From Heligmosomoides polygyrus polygyrus (lineage: Eukaryota; Nematoda; Chromadorea; Rhabditida; Heligmosomidae), in contig OX377206.1 in the NCBI GenBank assembly GCA_947396885.1, forward strand, positions 9,183,050 to 9,247,049: DNA of 64,000 nt, written 5' to 3'. This document shows positions 1-12,230 of the stretch, in pieces (positions within the stretch are counted from its first letter, which is position 1; every line of letters starts with the position of its first letter). The notes beneath the pieces are model-generated. The model was not told where the DNA came from. It saw nothing but the letters and a program-made list of their open reading frames with translations, and did no database searches. The position numbers and the translations under genes were made by a program.

Positions 1-1203
1 AACTGTCGACTATCTAGCTGTAACAGGACGGACAACTGACCCTCAGAATTCTGTAGTCCTTGCAGCAAAGAACGACCGCATTTGTTTTCTGAGATGCTTC
101 CCACCATTGCGCATTTTGTCCACGCAAAAGCGCATAGGTGGCCACTTGGATAGATTGCGCCACGCACTTGTCCAGTGTATAGCAATGCTTATTTGATTGC
201 TGGTATAAATGGTGTTCAATTCAAACAATAGCAGAAATCATCGTTTACGAAATAACATCTTTCATCAATATGCAACTCTACATTTAAGCCTTCACCCAAA
301 TAAACACCGCAATGCTCTAAAGAAGCGTATTCCGTGATCTCTCAATATACGACTCCGAAAAGTTCTCCAAATCACGGCTCTTGAATAAGCCTAAGAATAT
401 TATAAAAGCCAAGAATCTTAAAATTTTATAACCATTCAAATAGCATAATCATCTTTTACGCGCCATTTGTTGATCTGCCTTTACCATTTCTGTCTTGAAA
501 AATCTCAAATCTACAAAAACGCTTTAGCCTCACTATAAAATATATAACGTTCATTTTTACTAAAACTTCCTGTATATAATCTTTTGTTTGAAAAGCGTCT
601 TGTTCGTCAAAGACGGCAACGCGAAAGACAAAAATCTTCATTTTAAAATGATGATTTCAATCTAATTTTTAAAAAATGCCTAAAAAGCGCTCACTGTGCT
701 TTAAAAGTGACGAGTTCCAACTCAATATAAAAGTAATATAGTGTATTTAATGCCACAGCCAGATCAATACAGAAAAAATTAGCATACTTACGGTTCGGAA
801 AAATCGCAATTATCAATGCGTCATTCTGGTAAAGGACAAGTTATTTGGTTAGCGACGGAGCGCTGAATATTTAAAAGTCAAAGTTCGCAAATATTTTACA
901 TTCGATTCTGAGGAACAGAGCGTCATTAAACAATATTTTCAAGCATAACAGCGTTCTCCCTTAGATGAAATGGTTAAAAATGAATTTTGAGCCTTATTGT
1001 ATACAAGAACAAAGAAAACTAGAAAAGGTGTATCGCCTCCAACGACTACATCTTACTTTTTACCTAGTACATCTCGAAAGAATTACACAGTTTTTACAGT
1101 TGTTAAAGTAGCTCAGAAATGGTTAAATATGAACACCGACATTTTCAAGTGACATTTGAAACCGTCCCTTAAAAGCGCGTGAATTGAAGCAACAGTTTCG
1201 CTG
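1..1203. other. AT-rich intergenic sequence, nothing recognised
   Basis: Only short frames on both strands; I see no domain, splice pattern, RNA or terminal repeat. Confidence 0.5.
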
Positions 1204-1822
1204 GAGGATCTAACGGCACTATTGTACTTCCACAACTCCACGGGTCCAGGAGAGGTCGAAAAAAAAATTCGCCCAAACTTTGTCTATGGGGTCATTTGGG
1301 GTGTTGATCACGAATCTGACATCTTTTTTTCGTTTTACACTGGAGTACGGTAGGTTACGAAACGTACGGGTGACTAAGGCTGCCAAGGTCATGAACAACC
1401 TACCGTAGTCCAGCGTAAAACGAAAAGCGGATATCATATACGTGATCAGCACACCATATAACCCTCCTAGCCGAAGTTTGGGCGAAATCGCTGATCATGA
1501 CCTTGGCAGCCTTAGTCACCCGCACCTACCGTAACCTACCGTACTCCAGCGTAAAACGAAAACCGGATGTCATATTCGTGATCAGCACCCCAAATAACCC
1601 TCCTAGCCGAAGTTTGGGCGAAATCGCTGATCATGACCTTGGCAGCCTTAGTCACCCGCACCTACCGTAACCTACCGTACTCCAGCGTAAAACAAAAAGC
1701 GGATATCATACTCGTGATCAGCACCCCAAATAACCCCATAGACGAAGTTTGGACGAAAATTTTTTTTCGACCTCTCCTCGATCCTTGGAGTTGTGAAAGT
1801 ACAATTGTGCCGATCTAACTAC
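1204..1822. repeat. Foldback element with internal 136-bp tandem repeat
   Basis: The ends are inverted copies: GATCTAACGGCACTATTGTA at the left, and at the right TACAATTGTGCCGATC. The core holds direct repeats with a 136-bp period (the block CTGATCATGACCTTGGCAGC recurs at 1491 and 1627). Conserved landmarks are GTGATCAGCACCCCAAATAA and AAGTTTGGGCGAAA. Short open frames here are by-products of the repeat. Confidence 0.8.
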
Positions 1823-2443
1823 AGGATGAGATGAGCTCAACACCTGTGGCAACAGTTCTATCCAAAAAAAAGGATCTGTCCTAGTCGTGGGGAGGAGGCA
1901 ACCGTTAGATCGGCTATCTCATAGTGTCAATTTCGTATGTCGCTCCACGCCACACGACCACGTTTCCTGAACTTAAATAGAAGCGGTTGCACTATGAGAT
2001 AGCAGCTGAAGCTGTCGTATAAACGCAAACAAGGAATTGGAGACGCAAATCACTACATCCCCCACCGATTAGGATAAATCCAAACATCGCTTCGAAACAG
2101 TTCAAGATGGGAACCAACGCAGGCACATAGCAAGTGCAGCCACATCTATACGCGTCACAGCCACCGATCTGGCTTTCGGCCTTGACAAGCCCAACAATTT
2201 ATGCATCAATTGATTTTTTGTTTCGAATTTATCCATCGCCGACGGACGTAATTCAGACACTCTTTCGCAGGGTACCCACTGACGCAACACCTTCTCAAAG
2301 GCGACACGAGGATACACCACGCATCTCACTTTTTTATTTATTTTTGTTTTAATTACCTATTATTTTTGCACGATGAGGTGCGCCATAACATGGAACGGAA
2401 AAGCAAAACATGAATCAAATACAACATAAAGTGACTAGGGATT

Positions 2444-2668
2444 GTAGTTGTGCTCTTGCAAAATTTTCGAATATCCGAATGGTATCGAATGCCCGCAATT
2501 TTCGAGCATTCGAATTTCGAATGTATTCGAACAACGTGATCTTTTTTAATAATCGAAATCGAATACATTCGAAGAACGCGATTTTTAGAATACAGAATTC
2601 GAATACACAAATTCGAGGGCAAATCATTCCAATACCTAATCGGGTAGGTCAGTCGAGCACAACTGTAC
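2444..2668. repeat. TTCGAA-rich foldback element, copy 1
   Basis: The left terminus GTAGTTGTGCTC is mirrored at the right by GAGCACAACTGTAC. The interior is dense in TTCGAA and CGAATA words, giving many overlapping small palindromes. Confidence 0.7.
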
Positions 2669-2817
2669 TAGGAATCCGGTTGGAAGTGCTTGACGATCCT
2701 GTGAGAAGCTTGCAAGAAAAAAACCTGCACATGCGGAATAGAAGCTAAAAAATGCTCAATTTGCTATAGCAATCTCTACGTTGCTAAAGAATCTTTAGCA
2801 ATCGTTGGGCAGCGTCG

Positions 2818-2925
2818 TTACGGGCGCGACCCGTGTGGCACAGTCGGAGGAGATGTCGTCTGTCGCGTGCACCCGATATCAGATTCTTGGTTCGGATTTC
2901 CCCACCCAGGCCAACCATACCCTGA
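2818..2925 (+). repeat. tRNA-derived SINE (family B), 5' fragment
   Basis: This contains the family B head, with an A-box-like GTGGCACAGTCGGAGGAG and a B-box-like GGTTCGGATTTCC, then the family marker CCCAGGCCAACC. The tail is missing. Confidence 0.6.
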
Positions 2926-3739
2926 GTCGGTTAAGAACGTCAAAACAATAAATAATGAAAAGTAGATATGAGGGAGTGAAACTCCTTTTGAATTTAGGAA
3001 CTCCCCCATAACTTAATGTTATTTCGAACAAGTTTATGTTTTCTGACAATTACACCACAGGGAGGAGAAAAGAAGAAGAACAAAAAGTTGTTGTCGAGAA
3101 AAGCACCAACCCTTAGAGAAGCACTTCCGCTAGATTGTCGATTCTTAAAGCCGAGGCATTAGACGAGTAAAAACCCGTTCCGCCCATAAATTAACAAAAA
3201 ACAGTCCATTCCTCTAATTGCAACTGGTTTTCATGTCGGCATATGGTAGCGTCCAGTGCTCCACTAGGAATACTTAACGCACATGGGTAAATTATAGATT
3301 TGTTTTTCAGGTACGCTGTAGCAGAGTGCACCAGAACTTGGAGATATTTTTATACTTGAAGACGTTTCCTAGCAAAGCGAACATAGAGGGGAGGGGAGGA
3401 AGGGCAATGCGCTCCTAACTGACAAGGGAAGGGTCTGAAGCGTATGTCTGAACGGGGGGAACGAGTCATATAGGGAGAATCCTCACCCCTCAACTGGTTT
3501 GAAAATGTGTTTATTTTTTGTCAGGTCGTTAAACCCAAGGAGTAGGGGTCACAATGGGATACGGCGCTGCACGCGTTTGGGGGTACTGTACGCCCGCGAT
3601 GCGTCTGCAGCCAGTGGCTCGGGGCGCAGGTGGGTAGAGGGATGACTCGTGCGAGGGAGGTCGGGGGTTTGGTTCCTCTGCGGTGCTGCGTCTTTGCATT
3701 TCCACTGATTGGTTAAGATTTGGCGGATTCTGAGGTCTA

Positions 3740-4647
3740 TTAGGGGGGGGGGCAAAAGTAATGAGACACCCCATGCCGTGTCCATATATCTCGTGGCTGG
3801 AGTCTGGATTCGTACTTGTTGTATTTGTATGTTTGTATGCTACTTACTGAAGCCCATCTGAGAAGTTACCACTTCCGCCCTTTCAAGAAGCATGCCAAAA
3901 ACCCCAGCCTGTCTTATGCCGAAACCCCAGTCTGACGAGTCGACCTGTGTCGCGCAAATCTCCCCCAATTCCCAACCCCGAGCAGCCTGGGCTCAATATT
4001 CACGCAAGATGAGAAGTACGTCTTCTACCTTAACCCTGCCAAACAGCGAGTCTGGATGAGGCCTGGTGACCTGTTACCGACCTTCGCTCGGCGAGATGTT
4101 CACGGCGAGAAGCATCTTTGGAGCTTTTGGGTGTGCGCCCATGGTTTGGTTTGCCGGAGGCTGTTTCCCAAGAGCACCGCGATGAACTCCAAGGCCATGG
4201 TGAACGAAATAGAAGAGATGGGCCGGCGACTCGCTCTTATTCATTCGCAGCGCTTCAAGAAGGTTCTCCTCTTCGACAACGCCGCACCCCATCGGGAACA
4301 AGTAAGCACGGATAAGCTTGGTCAGCTGGGCTACGTTCACATGCCTCACCCACCGTATTCGCTGGACATCTCTCCATGCAACTACCACTACTACCTGAGC
4401 CTACAGGACTTCCTAGTCTGAAGGGACACAAGAACCCAAGCAGTCCTTGACAACCATATCGAGCAGTTAATCAACACCAGGCTCAAGCAGTTCTGTAAGG
4501 ATGGGATCAGGAAGTTGACTGAGCGATGGCAGCAAGGTCATTGCCCTTAATGACAAATACATTCCTCAGCATCGTTGAGTTGTAATTGAGTTATAAGGAG
4601 ATAAAGATTTTTTTTCATTTTGTCTCATTACTTTTGGACCCCCCTAA
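3740..4647 (+). mobile_element. Mariner-family transposon, 908 bp, decayed
   Basis: The terminal repeats carry CAAAAGTAATGAGACA at the left and its near-complement at the right, and TA flanks both ends. The coding strand reads as the C-terminal half of a mariner transposase: DEKYVFYLN near 4010, then FDNAAPH, PHPPYSLDISPC and NYHYYL. The spacing is 34 residues, but the third catalytic position is Asn instead of Asp, and in-frame stops follow. It is inserted in the left arm of FB-A. Confidence 0.85.
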
Positions 4648-4718
4648 TATATCATTTTCAGACGTTTCTGGTCATTTTTTCAGCTGTATGCTGTGGTATT
4701 CAACATGGTGATAAATGT

Positions 4719-5108
4719 TCAGCACCAGTGATAAACAGGTACAAAGTGCCTGTGTAGTGAATCGCGGTGTCTTCCTCCATGGTTATGAGCACGCAACTGA
4801 AATCCAATTGAAGACGTACCCTTTCCTCCAGAAATAAGAGTTCCACCCCAAAACGTTATCATATGCCCACTGCTTGCTTGCCTCTCCACGTCCATCAGTT
4901 CACCTTGCGGATCCCAATCTTCCTCTTCTTCTTCCACCACTTCCAGCTGTTCGACTTCGTCAACTTCATGTTGACGTGCTTCGAGGTCCTTGAGTGTGCT
5001 GGCCATCCGTTCGGCCAGCTTGATTTCTTCCCTCGAAGATTCCTTGTCTAAAGGTGGGCCACACTTCAGCGTGAGCAGTTGGATCACCACTCGACCGTCG
5101 GCGGACAT
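4719..5108 (-). pseudogene. Conserved element-borne coding remnant in the centre of FB-A
   Basis: This 129-codon frame begins MSADGRVVIQLLTLKC and has a Glu-rich segment after about residue 50. I do not recognise the protein. The matching part of the second family member (about 14870-15060, minus) keeps RVVIHLLTLKC and IKLAEGMAS but has stops. Shared peptide sequence suggests a former coding region, either element-encoded or captured. The C-terminal part runs into the arm and is unlikely to be native. Confidence 0.35.
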
Positions 5109-5759
5109 TGTTGGTGTTAGGTTCTAGAAAACCTTCAGCAGATCTCTGATTTCCAGGTGGCAGGCAGACATGAGGGAAAGAGTGTATCGATGCCGTTCCG
5201 ACGTCACAACGTGGTCTCCTTTGAGAATCCGAGCAGGATGGTTTTTCCCGAGGCCTTTGGTCCATGTATGGAAACAGACTATGAGGAGCCTGTAGCCTTT
5301 ATACGCTACCCGTAAGGTGCCCAGTGGTGCTTCATGCACTTTGTACCTGTGTATCACTGGTGTTGAACATTTATACATCACCATATTAAATACCACAACG
5401 TTCCGCTGAAAAAATGCGCAAAAAACGTTTGAAAATGGTATAGACGTCAGAATCCACCAAATCTCTACCAATCAGTTGAAACGCAAAAGTGCAGCAGCGC
5501 AGAGGAGCGAAACCCCTGATCTCTCTCGCATGAGCCAATCCTCTACCCACCTGCGCTCCGAGCCACTGGCTGCAGAAGCATCGCGGGCGTACAAGACCCC
5601 CAAACGCGTGCTGCACCGTATCCCATTGTGACTCCCCACGCTTTGGGTTTAGCGACTTGGCAAAAAATAAACACATTTTCAAACCAATTGAGGGATGAGG
5701 ATTCTCCCTATACGACTCGCTCCCCCGTTCAGACATACGCTTCAGACCCATCCCTTGTG

Positions 5760-6539
5760 AGGGAGCTGTCTAAGAACGACGTTTTCTGGTCGTTTGATAG
5801 GAAGATGACTTACGAACGGGTGAATTTCGATGTGTTGAGCGAAAAAGAACCCGCCCCTCGAACTGTCCAAATAAAAAAGCTATTTTCAGCACTTTGAATG
5901 CAACAGAGAATTTTCAGTTTGATGGTACCGTAAAAAATAAGACACAGTACGGTAGTCGCCACCATTTGATCCCGCCTGGGATGCGCCACACATATGCCTT
6001 AAACAGCGCTTTGTAGGGGCAAGTCAGGTGCGCTTTTGAGCGCTGCTATGGATAGGATATACAGCATTTTAAAGTAAAATTTAACACATTTTACGTCAAA
6101 TTGTACACTCCGGCAGGAAAAAAATCTGAAAAAAAAATTCGTAGGAAGCTATACTAAACAAAAGCTATACTTTTTATTGAACAAAAATACTCTAATCCTC
6201 ATTCTCTAGCGTGAAGGAACCTTGTTCTGATTTGAACGACGTTCACTTAGATTTCAGAAGGGTCAAACTTGCTTAGAAGAGTGTCGAATTTTGTATGAAA
6301 AGTGTCATATTTGCCGTAAACTTTATATACACAAAATGCAAGCACTCCGCACCGCCTACAGCTCTGTAAACATTCTTTTTTAGTGATGAGCTTGGCACTC
6401 TGTTTTATTAATGAAAGCTTCACTATTTCTGAACAAAAATTGCTAAGCTGTCTCCTGCCAAATTATTTTTGATTTGATTAATTTTGTGAGAATCCTCATT
6501 GAGGTTGTAAGCTGTCATAACGATGTTTTCTTTCCGCTG
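5760..6539. other. AT-rich intergenic sequence, nothing recognised
   Basis: A few TTTGAA/AAAATTTAACAC words recall the 21-bp repeat class. No gene or element boundary could be defined. Confidence 0.4.
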
Positions 6540-6830
6540 ACGCGGAGGAGAGCAGAGATTTAGGCAGAGGAAGAGACTCCAGGGTCTCTACTCGTGTTGA
6601 AATTGCCTACATCCTGAAGTTCCAGGGTGTGGCTCAAGTGACGTACCCGTGTTGAAATTGCCTACATCCTGAAGTTCCCTCCCTCGTCCAATTGGGAAGC
6701 ACATAAAACGCGGATGTATAATCGAAACGAAGAGATAAGACTGCATTCACATTCGCTGTATGTAGCTACTCGCCATGCCGGCCCGCCGCGCCATGTATAG
6801 TGACCCCCCCCCCCCTCCGGACCCTTTTTG
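6540..6830 (-). repeat. Interspersed repeat shared with 54620-54905
   Basis: Landmarks CGCGGAGGAGAG, CTACATCCTGAAGTTCC, ATTCACATTCGCTGTATG and a C tract occur here and, in the opposite orientation, at 54620-54905. A piece around 6593-6680 is duplicated in tandem (GTTGAAATTGCCTACATCC twice). Confidence 0.65.
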
Positions 6831-6937
6831 CTCCCGAATTTACATCCCAAAGAGGCTCTTCTGTGCGTTTGGTGGAATATCTGTGAAATTGTACATTTTG
6901 AAGTGCTTAAGCCTGGACAAACTGTTGACACAAGCCT

Positions 6938-7076
6938 TTAGGCCCCGTTTATACATCGACGCCTAGCGACGCGACGCCACGTATAGTGGCAATATTGATT
7001 GAGCGACGCTATCCAGCATTTGGCCGCTTTACATGCCGTCCCGTCGCTCGGCGTCGGAAGTATAAACGGGGCCTTA
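6938..7076. mobile_element. Palindromic MITE (ATACTTC group), copy 1
   Basis: The ends GGCCCCGTTTATAC and GTATAAACGGGGCC mirror each other and the inner arms continue to pair (GACGCCTAGCGACGCGACG with CGTCGCTCGGCGTC). TTA and TTA flank the element, consistent with a 3-bp target duplication. No coding sequence. Confidence 0.8.
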
Positions 7077-7522
7077 CTTCGAAAAACTGGGTCGAGTGGG
7101 CCAAGTTCTAGTGGAATAGTATCTGGCGATCGTCAACAGAAAGGGCGTCATTCTACAACACAACAGTGCAACACCGCACTTTGCTAAACGAACAGTGGAA
7201 AACATTAATGAATTGAGATGGGACATTCTCTCTCACCCACCGACTCGCCCGATCTCGCATCTTCGGAGTACCACTTATTCCGATCCTTACAATATTTCCA
7301 TCATGGCAAAAAAAAAAGAAGTTTTGGAGGATGTGTAAAGTGTTATGTCCAGATATTTTGCTGAAAAACTACAGCTTTGTTATCGTTTCAATATTGAAAA
7401 TTTGCTTTATAGATGGCCAAAGGTTGTTGATAATGACGGTGATTACATTTCTGGTTTAAAGTAAAGCTTTGATAAAACATGTTCAGTAGGAGTCAAAGTC
7501 GAAAAAACGACATCACTTAGGT

Positions 7523-7655
7523 ACATGTTATACTTCGGCGACACATCGCCGACACTGTCGGTGACAGCGCTGGTCGGGTGCTACGCGGTGTGTAGCAGCC
7601 TGCATAGCACTGTCGCCGACCGAGTCGCCGACGCTGTCGCCGAAGTATAACATAT
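7523..7655. mobile_element. Palindromic MITE (ATACTTC group), GGCGACA type
   Basis: ATGTTATACTTCGGCGACA at the left is mirrored by TGTCGCCGAAGTATAACAT at the right, and the inner arms also pair. There is no open frame. Confidence 0.75.
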
Positions 7656-8032
7656 ACTTTATTGGATGACCTAATATGTATTATACAAGGGCGGCAGTGT
7701 AGAGTGCGTTAGGCATGCGAAAAACCGCGGTCGAACACATCACTGATGCTCGCTGATCCCCCCTGATTTTCAGTCGCCTAGCTTGCAAGAATGGGTACTT
7801 AGTTATTTCTGCTGCTTAGCTGCAATTCTGCAGACTTTTTTTTTAAGCGGCACGTTGCGCGCAACGGAAATGGTCACTAAGTCTTTCATCATACGAGAAC
7901 GGAAACGAAGGAGGCCCGCCATCCACTGTCACAACCTACTCTAGTCATCTTGCAAATTTGTTGTACTTCTGTTAGCTGAAGTACGACGCAGGAAAAATCC
8001 ACGGCTAGGATTCTCCGAAGCAAGGATGCCAA

Positions 8033-8033
8033 A

Positions 8034-8067
<34 letters not shown>

Positions 8068-8122
8068 AGAAGAAGAAGAAGAAGAAGAAGAAGAAGAAGA
8101 AGAAGAAGAAGAAGAAGAAGGA
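8033..8122. repeat. GAA/AAG microsatellite
   Basis: This is an almost uninterrupted (AAG)n tract of about 90 bp. All open frames across it are low-complexity artefacts. Confidence 0.95.
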
Positions 8123-8651
8123 AAACGACAAAACGAAAACAAGGAGTCCTGCAGTACATATAGAGAGACATTCGGTAATATAATGGTCAAAATGGAGGGT
8201 TTGCTCAAAAACTCAACAGATATCGATATTCAGAGCGATAATCGTTTTTCGAGAAAAATGGATGGAAGGCGTCAACACTAAGCTAGAATTTCTGCACAGG
8301 CGCAGCAGTGTGAGTAGACAGTGCTCCTGGAGACGTATCAATTAGGTCACGTTTGCTGATCAAATTAGAGTCATTTCGGTCACTCCAAAGGCTTTGCTGA
8401 TCTGCTGAAGAGGTCGTTCGATATGCAGTCAATATATCATTTTCACGTCAAATTGAACATTAATCAAAAATAAAAAATAAGCAAGTTTGATGCTTCTGAA
8501 ACCAAAGTGAACGTCTTCCAAATTAGGACAAGTTTCTTTTAGAATAAACTGCATACTCTCATGATGGTTAGAATAGTTTTTGTTTAAGGAAAATCTGATA
8601 TAACTTTCATAGCATTTTGTTTGGTTCAGTTGCGCAAATAAGTGTAACAAA

Positions 8652-8925
8652 GGATGAAAGGGTAAGAGACGGCGTTACTCAATCCCTTATGGGACGCGCC
8701 GCGCATTCTACTTCTACGGAATGTGGTGGACGCGATTTAAAAATGACATGGGTGGCCAGCCGATGAACAAGTCAGCGCTTTATCCTTCCCAGACAAGTCT
8801 GGTACCAATTCACAGATCAAGGAGGGATGGAAGGCTTGGTTGGCGGGAAATACGAACCAGAAACCTGGTATCGGTCGTACACGATAGCCGGCGCGTCCTC
8901 CGACTGCACTACAAGCGCCCAAAAA
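8652..8925 (-). repeat. tRNA-derived SINE (family B), near full length
   Basis: On the minus strand the head (GCGCTTGTAGTGCAGTCGG) with A- and B-box-like blocks leads into the family body and the tail GGGATTGAGTAACGCCGTC. It is related to the plus-strand copies at 28.6, 29.3 and 32.3 kb. Confidence 0.75.
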
Positions 8926-9415
8926 GTGTAATATTCCTAAAAAATTGTTATTTTTCAAAAAGAAAATTTTCTGGATCAATTAAATTTTGTTTTAAAGCGC
9001 AACAAGGCAGCAGTCAGTTAGTGCATTAGAAGACAAGATCACGCAATGCACTCGGAAAGCTCGTCGCGGTTTTTTATTGACTGATAGTGTAATTGCTGCT
9101 TACATAAAGCATCAAAGGGAGATATTTTGTTTGCAATTGCTTTTTTTGTATCGGTCACTGGTGTGAAACTCCATGTAAACAGAAATTCTACTATCAGTCG
9201 AATAAAATTCGCGAAGTGTTGGACGAGGACATGGCACAATCTCTTTTTTAGGCATTATGAAATTAGCCGTCTTCTTGCTCTTTAAGGCATCCTTCAAATC
9301 ATTATTCCCCCCATCCAAAAAAAGGAATTTTACAAACTTTCAAACAATGTGCTCACTGTTTTAACACATTTGTTCAACCCTGGAGCGGCTGATATCCTAC
9401 TTGTATAAAAGCGTT

Positions 9416-9553
9416 CGCCCTAGTTTATACTTGCGCCGCTGCGCGGCGCGGACCCATCGCCGGGATGGATATCGACCGGGCGGTGCGAAAAATCGATACC
9501 TATTTCGATCGTCGTGCCGCACCGCATACCGGCGCAAGTGTAAATTAGGACTT
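9416..9553. mobile_element. Palindromic MITE (ATACTTC group), CGATA-core type
   Basis: CCCTAGTTTATACTTGCGCC at the left is mirrored by GGCGCAAGTGTAAATTAGG at the right. The core holds ATATCGAC and AAAATCGATACCTAT. The same type, blown apart by later insertions, frames 53899-56182. Confidence 0.72.
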
Positions 9554-10000
9554 AAGGCCGCCACAGACTTTTGCGGCGCCGCTGCCCTATGCTTAACCAT
9601 AGGGCAGAGACGCAGAGCTCGCCTCCAGCGACGCCGCTGGCCGGCCGGCGGCACCGGCGGCACCGGCGGCGTCGCTGGCGGAAATGACTTGAATCATTCC
9701 ACCCGGCGGCGCCGCTCCAGCGTCTGTCTGTCTGCGCTCTGCGCTCTGCCCTTTCGCGGCGGGATCCAGAGCGGAGACGGTCGATGCGGGCGCGCGATCC
9801 TCATCGGGGCGCGTTATTGTTAAGCACCAGTCGGTCCCCACTAGAAGCAGTACAGTACCTCGCCGTCACCGCTCCCACTGATGATGAGTCAAGCCGCTGA
9901 GCGGTGCCGCCGGTGCCGCCGGCCGGCCAGCGGCGCCGCTCAGCGGGGCCGCTGAGCGTCGCCGCCGAGCGGCGCCGCAGAAGTCTGTGGCGGCCTTTAG
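9551..10000. mobile_element. GC-rich 450-bp palindromic element
   Basis: AAGGCCGCCACAGACTTTTG at the left pairs with CAGAAGTCTGTGGCGGCCTT at the right. The interior is built of GGCGCCG and CCGCCGG words with inner inverted repeats (TTAACCATAGGGC). It abuts the previous element. Confidence 0.72.
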
Positions 10001-10007
10001 TCCGTCT

Positions 10008-10145
<138 letters not shown>

Positions 10146-10664
10146 CCGTGTGTCACAAACCTGTGTAAGCCTGTGAAACGTGTCAAACATGTGAAGGTAA
10201 CCCGAACGTACATGTAAAACCTGTCAAGGCTACGCTCACGTGCAATCGATGAAAATGGACGAAAAGCGTCTGATTCAAAAATAAAGGAGATAGAGTGAAT
10301 TGATCGGACGACTAGTGCCGATCGATAATATCGATTTTCCACCGAAGTTATTGGTTTTCGCTCAGAATTGTTCCATTAGAGTGGGAGTCACGTGGTTTTG
10401 ATGGCCGATGGGTCGACTTGACTGCAGGTTGTAGGGGTCAATTGGGCGACCAATATCGATTGATGGTATCGAGTTTTCGACCGGGGTCGCCGGTTTTCGC
10501 TCAGATTGGGTCCATTTTGGTGGGGGTTAGGCGACCGTTTTTTCGAAAGAATTACTAATGCTCATAGGAATTACTCCAATATGATGGCGCTCAGAGAGAA
10601 ACTGATGCAACTTAACTGAATCGACCGACCGAACAATATCGATTTATCGATTTTTCTGGAAGCC

Positions 10665-10706
10665 CCAAGAATAGGTTTGGCGGCCGGAAGGCCGCTGAAC
10701 GTCTGG
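10665..10706 (+). mobile_element. Helitron-like 3' terminus
   Basis: The 16-nt hairpin GCGGCCGGAAGGCCGC at 10680-10695 is followed 7 nt later by CTGG (10703-10706) and then a T. This fits the Helitron 3' end rule (hairpin, about 10 nt, CTRR, insertion before T). The body should extend leftwards; its 5' end was not found. Confidence 0.55.
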
Positions 10707-10756
10707 TAGTGGGTATAAAGCATGTTGTTGGAGAATGTTTTGTTGCCATGAAACAC

Positions 10757-10818
10757 TTACACCAGGCGGGACTTGAACCCGCATTTTCTACTTTCCGGGC
10801 AGCGATGCTAACTTACTG
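10757..10818 (-). repeat. tRNA-like repeat fragment (family T)
   Basis: The minus strand carries GCGGGTTCAAGTCCCGCCTGG, the B box and T arm of the tRNA-like family at 21.8 and 26-27 kb. Confidence 0.6.
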
Positions 10819-11710
10819 CTCACTTATTCCTCACCTAGAGTATGTGATTTAAAACTTCAAAGAAAGTTGCGCTTATAATTTTCTTGAACAAAAATTATTC
10901 TAGAGATTTTTTTAAGTCTTTGGTATGTATAATGTGCAAGGAACTCGTTTCGATTTGAAAGATATTCAGTTTGATTTCAAAAGCGTTGTAGTTGCCTAGA
11001 AAACAGTCCAATTTGACGCGAAAAGTGCTCAAATTGGTTCGAAAATCGTTAAATTTGATTTGAAAAGGGGCTGACCAAAACTGAAAAGTGACTGAAAATG
11101 TACAATTTGACAGGAAAATAGTATGAATAAACACCGATTAAGGCTTTATTTGAGGATTTACTTCCACATGATAAAATGCCCTGGTGATTTCGAGAGCAAA
11201 CATTCACCGTCACTTTTTCGCTGATTTGAAATCTACTGCCGAGTTGCACTTGACGGCATTAGTGAATCAGGATTTTTTAATCAGTTTTCTGGTAAAAGTA
11301 TATTTCAGTTATTCAGGTCAACGTCACATGAGAATACATCAATCATACATGCACGAAATAATTGTATTCACCTTGCTTTCATCCATTCTTCCTGTCTCCA
11401 AATTAATAATGAGCTTTGTCTGCAACGATTTTTTTTTTCGTTCAGTTGAATTAAATTTTTTACGAATTCGACAAATAGGATCAAGAAGCTTTATATTGTA
11501 TTTCCGTTACCGTTACCAAGATTTGTTTAGTGCGATTAGAGCGCACCTATGAGTGCAATAAGTGTTCTCCAACCCAGATGAAATTCCTACTTTAATGTCT
11601 AACGTTGGCGTTTCGATCTTACATTGTCTCGTGGTTTTCTTTCTTTGCCTTTTTTAGTTCCACGGCCTATTTTTTGTTCTCTTTTTGTGGTGCGCGTGCT
11701 TGAGACGCAG

Positions 11711-11711
11711 C

Positions 11712-11742
<31 letters not shown>

Positions 11743-11745
11743 AAT
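11711..11745. repeat. AAAT microsatellite
   Basis: (AAAT)n of about 35 bp beside a LINE remnant at 11898-12230. Confidence 0.85.
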
Positions 11746-11897
11746 TTTTTTATTTATTCACGGCATGGTGTTAGCCACGCAGATAATAAATAAACAAAAA
11801 AAAGCAACACAAACATTAATAACTCAAACTTGAGGACTAAGTAGGCACCAATAAATGAGAACGGAAACAGTTATAACAATGCAACGCTAGACAACAA

Positions 11898-12230
11898 TCA
11901 AGCGAGCGAATGCTCAGATAATCCTAAGAGATTCTCGTTTTGGGCTAGTAATAAGTTGAACTCCCGCAAGCTTCTATAGGTCAAGAATGTTGATCTGACT
12001 GTGGTCCTCGCTACCGGCACATATAGCTGAAGCTTACCTCTCCTTGTTCTAGACAGATGGCCTCGGAAAAATATGCACGGGTTTATGTGCACCTTTTGGG
12101 TGATAATCTTTAAAAGCATCTTGAGATCGAATGATTGCCTTCTACATTCAAGAGACTTTAATCCCAACATCCTGTTTCTTTCTCGATCATTTGGGATAAA
12201 TAAATAAATAAATAAGAACCCGGGCATGTT
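11898..12230 (-). pseudogene. CR1/Jockey-type LINE, C-terminal remnant
   Basis: The minus strand reads RNRMLGLKSLECRRQSFDL, then a basic segment ending in a TFLTYRSLREFNLL block. This is the usual C-terminal tail pattern after the reverse transcriptase of CR1/Jockey LINEs (SLE.RR..DL...K then a conserved RS..FN). The rest of the element is absent. Confidence 0.65.

Larger units (their letters stand above)
3421..5759. repeat. Long foldback element with tRNA-like arms (FB-A), interrupted by a mariner
   Basis: The two arms (3421-3739 plus 4648-4765, and 5325-5759) are reverse complements, about 435 bp each once the inserted mariner is removed. Each arm contains a tRNA-like segment with GGCGCAGGTGGGTAGAGG and a B-box-like GGGGTTTGGTTCC. 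The unique centre (about 4770-5320) reads on the minus strand as a 129-codon frame with an acidic run. A second member of the family lies at 14482-15767 and a lone arm at 57229-57616. Confidence 0.78.

Noticed and set aside
7889..8208. Several frames rich in Phe, Leu or Ser
   Set aside because: They are the GAA microsatellite read in three phases.
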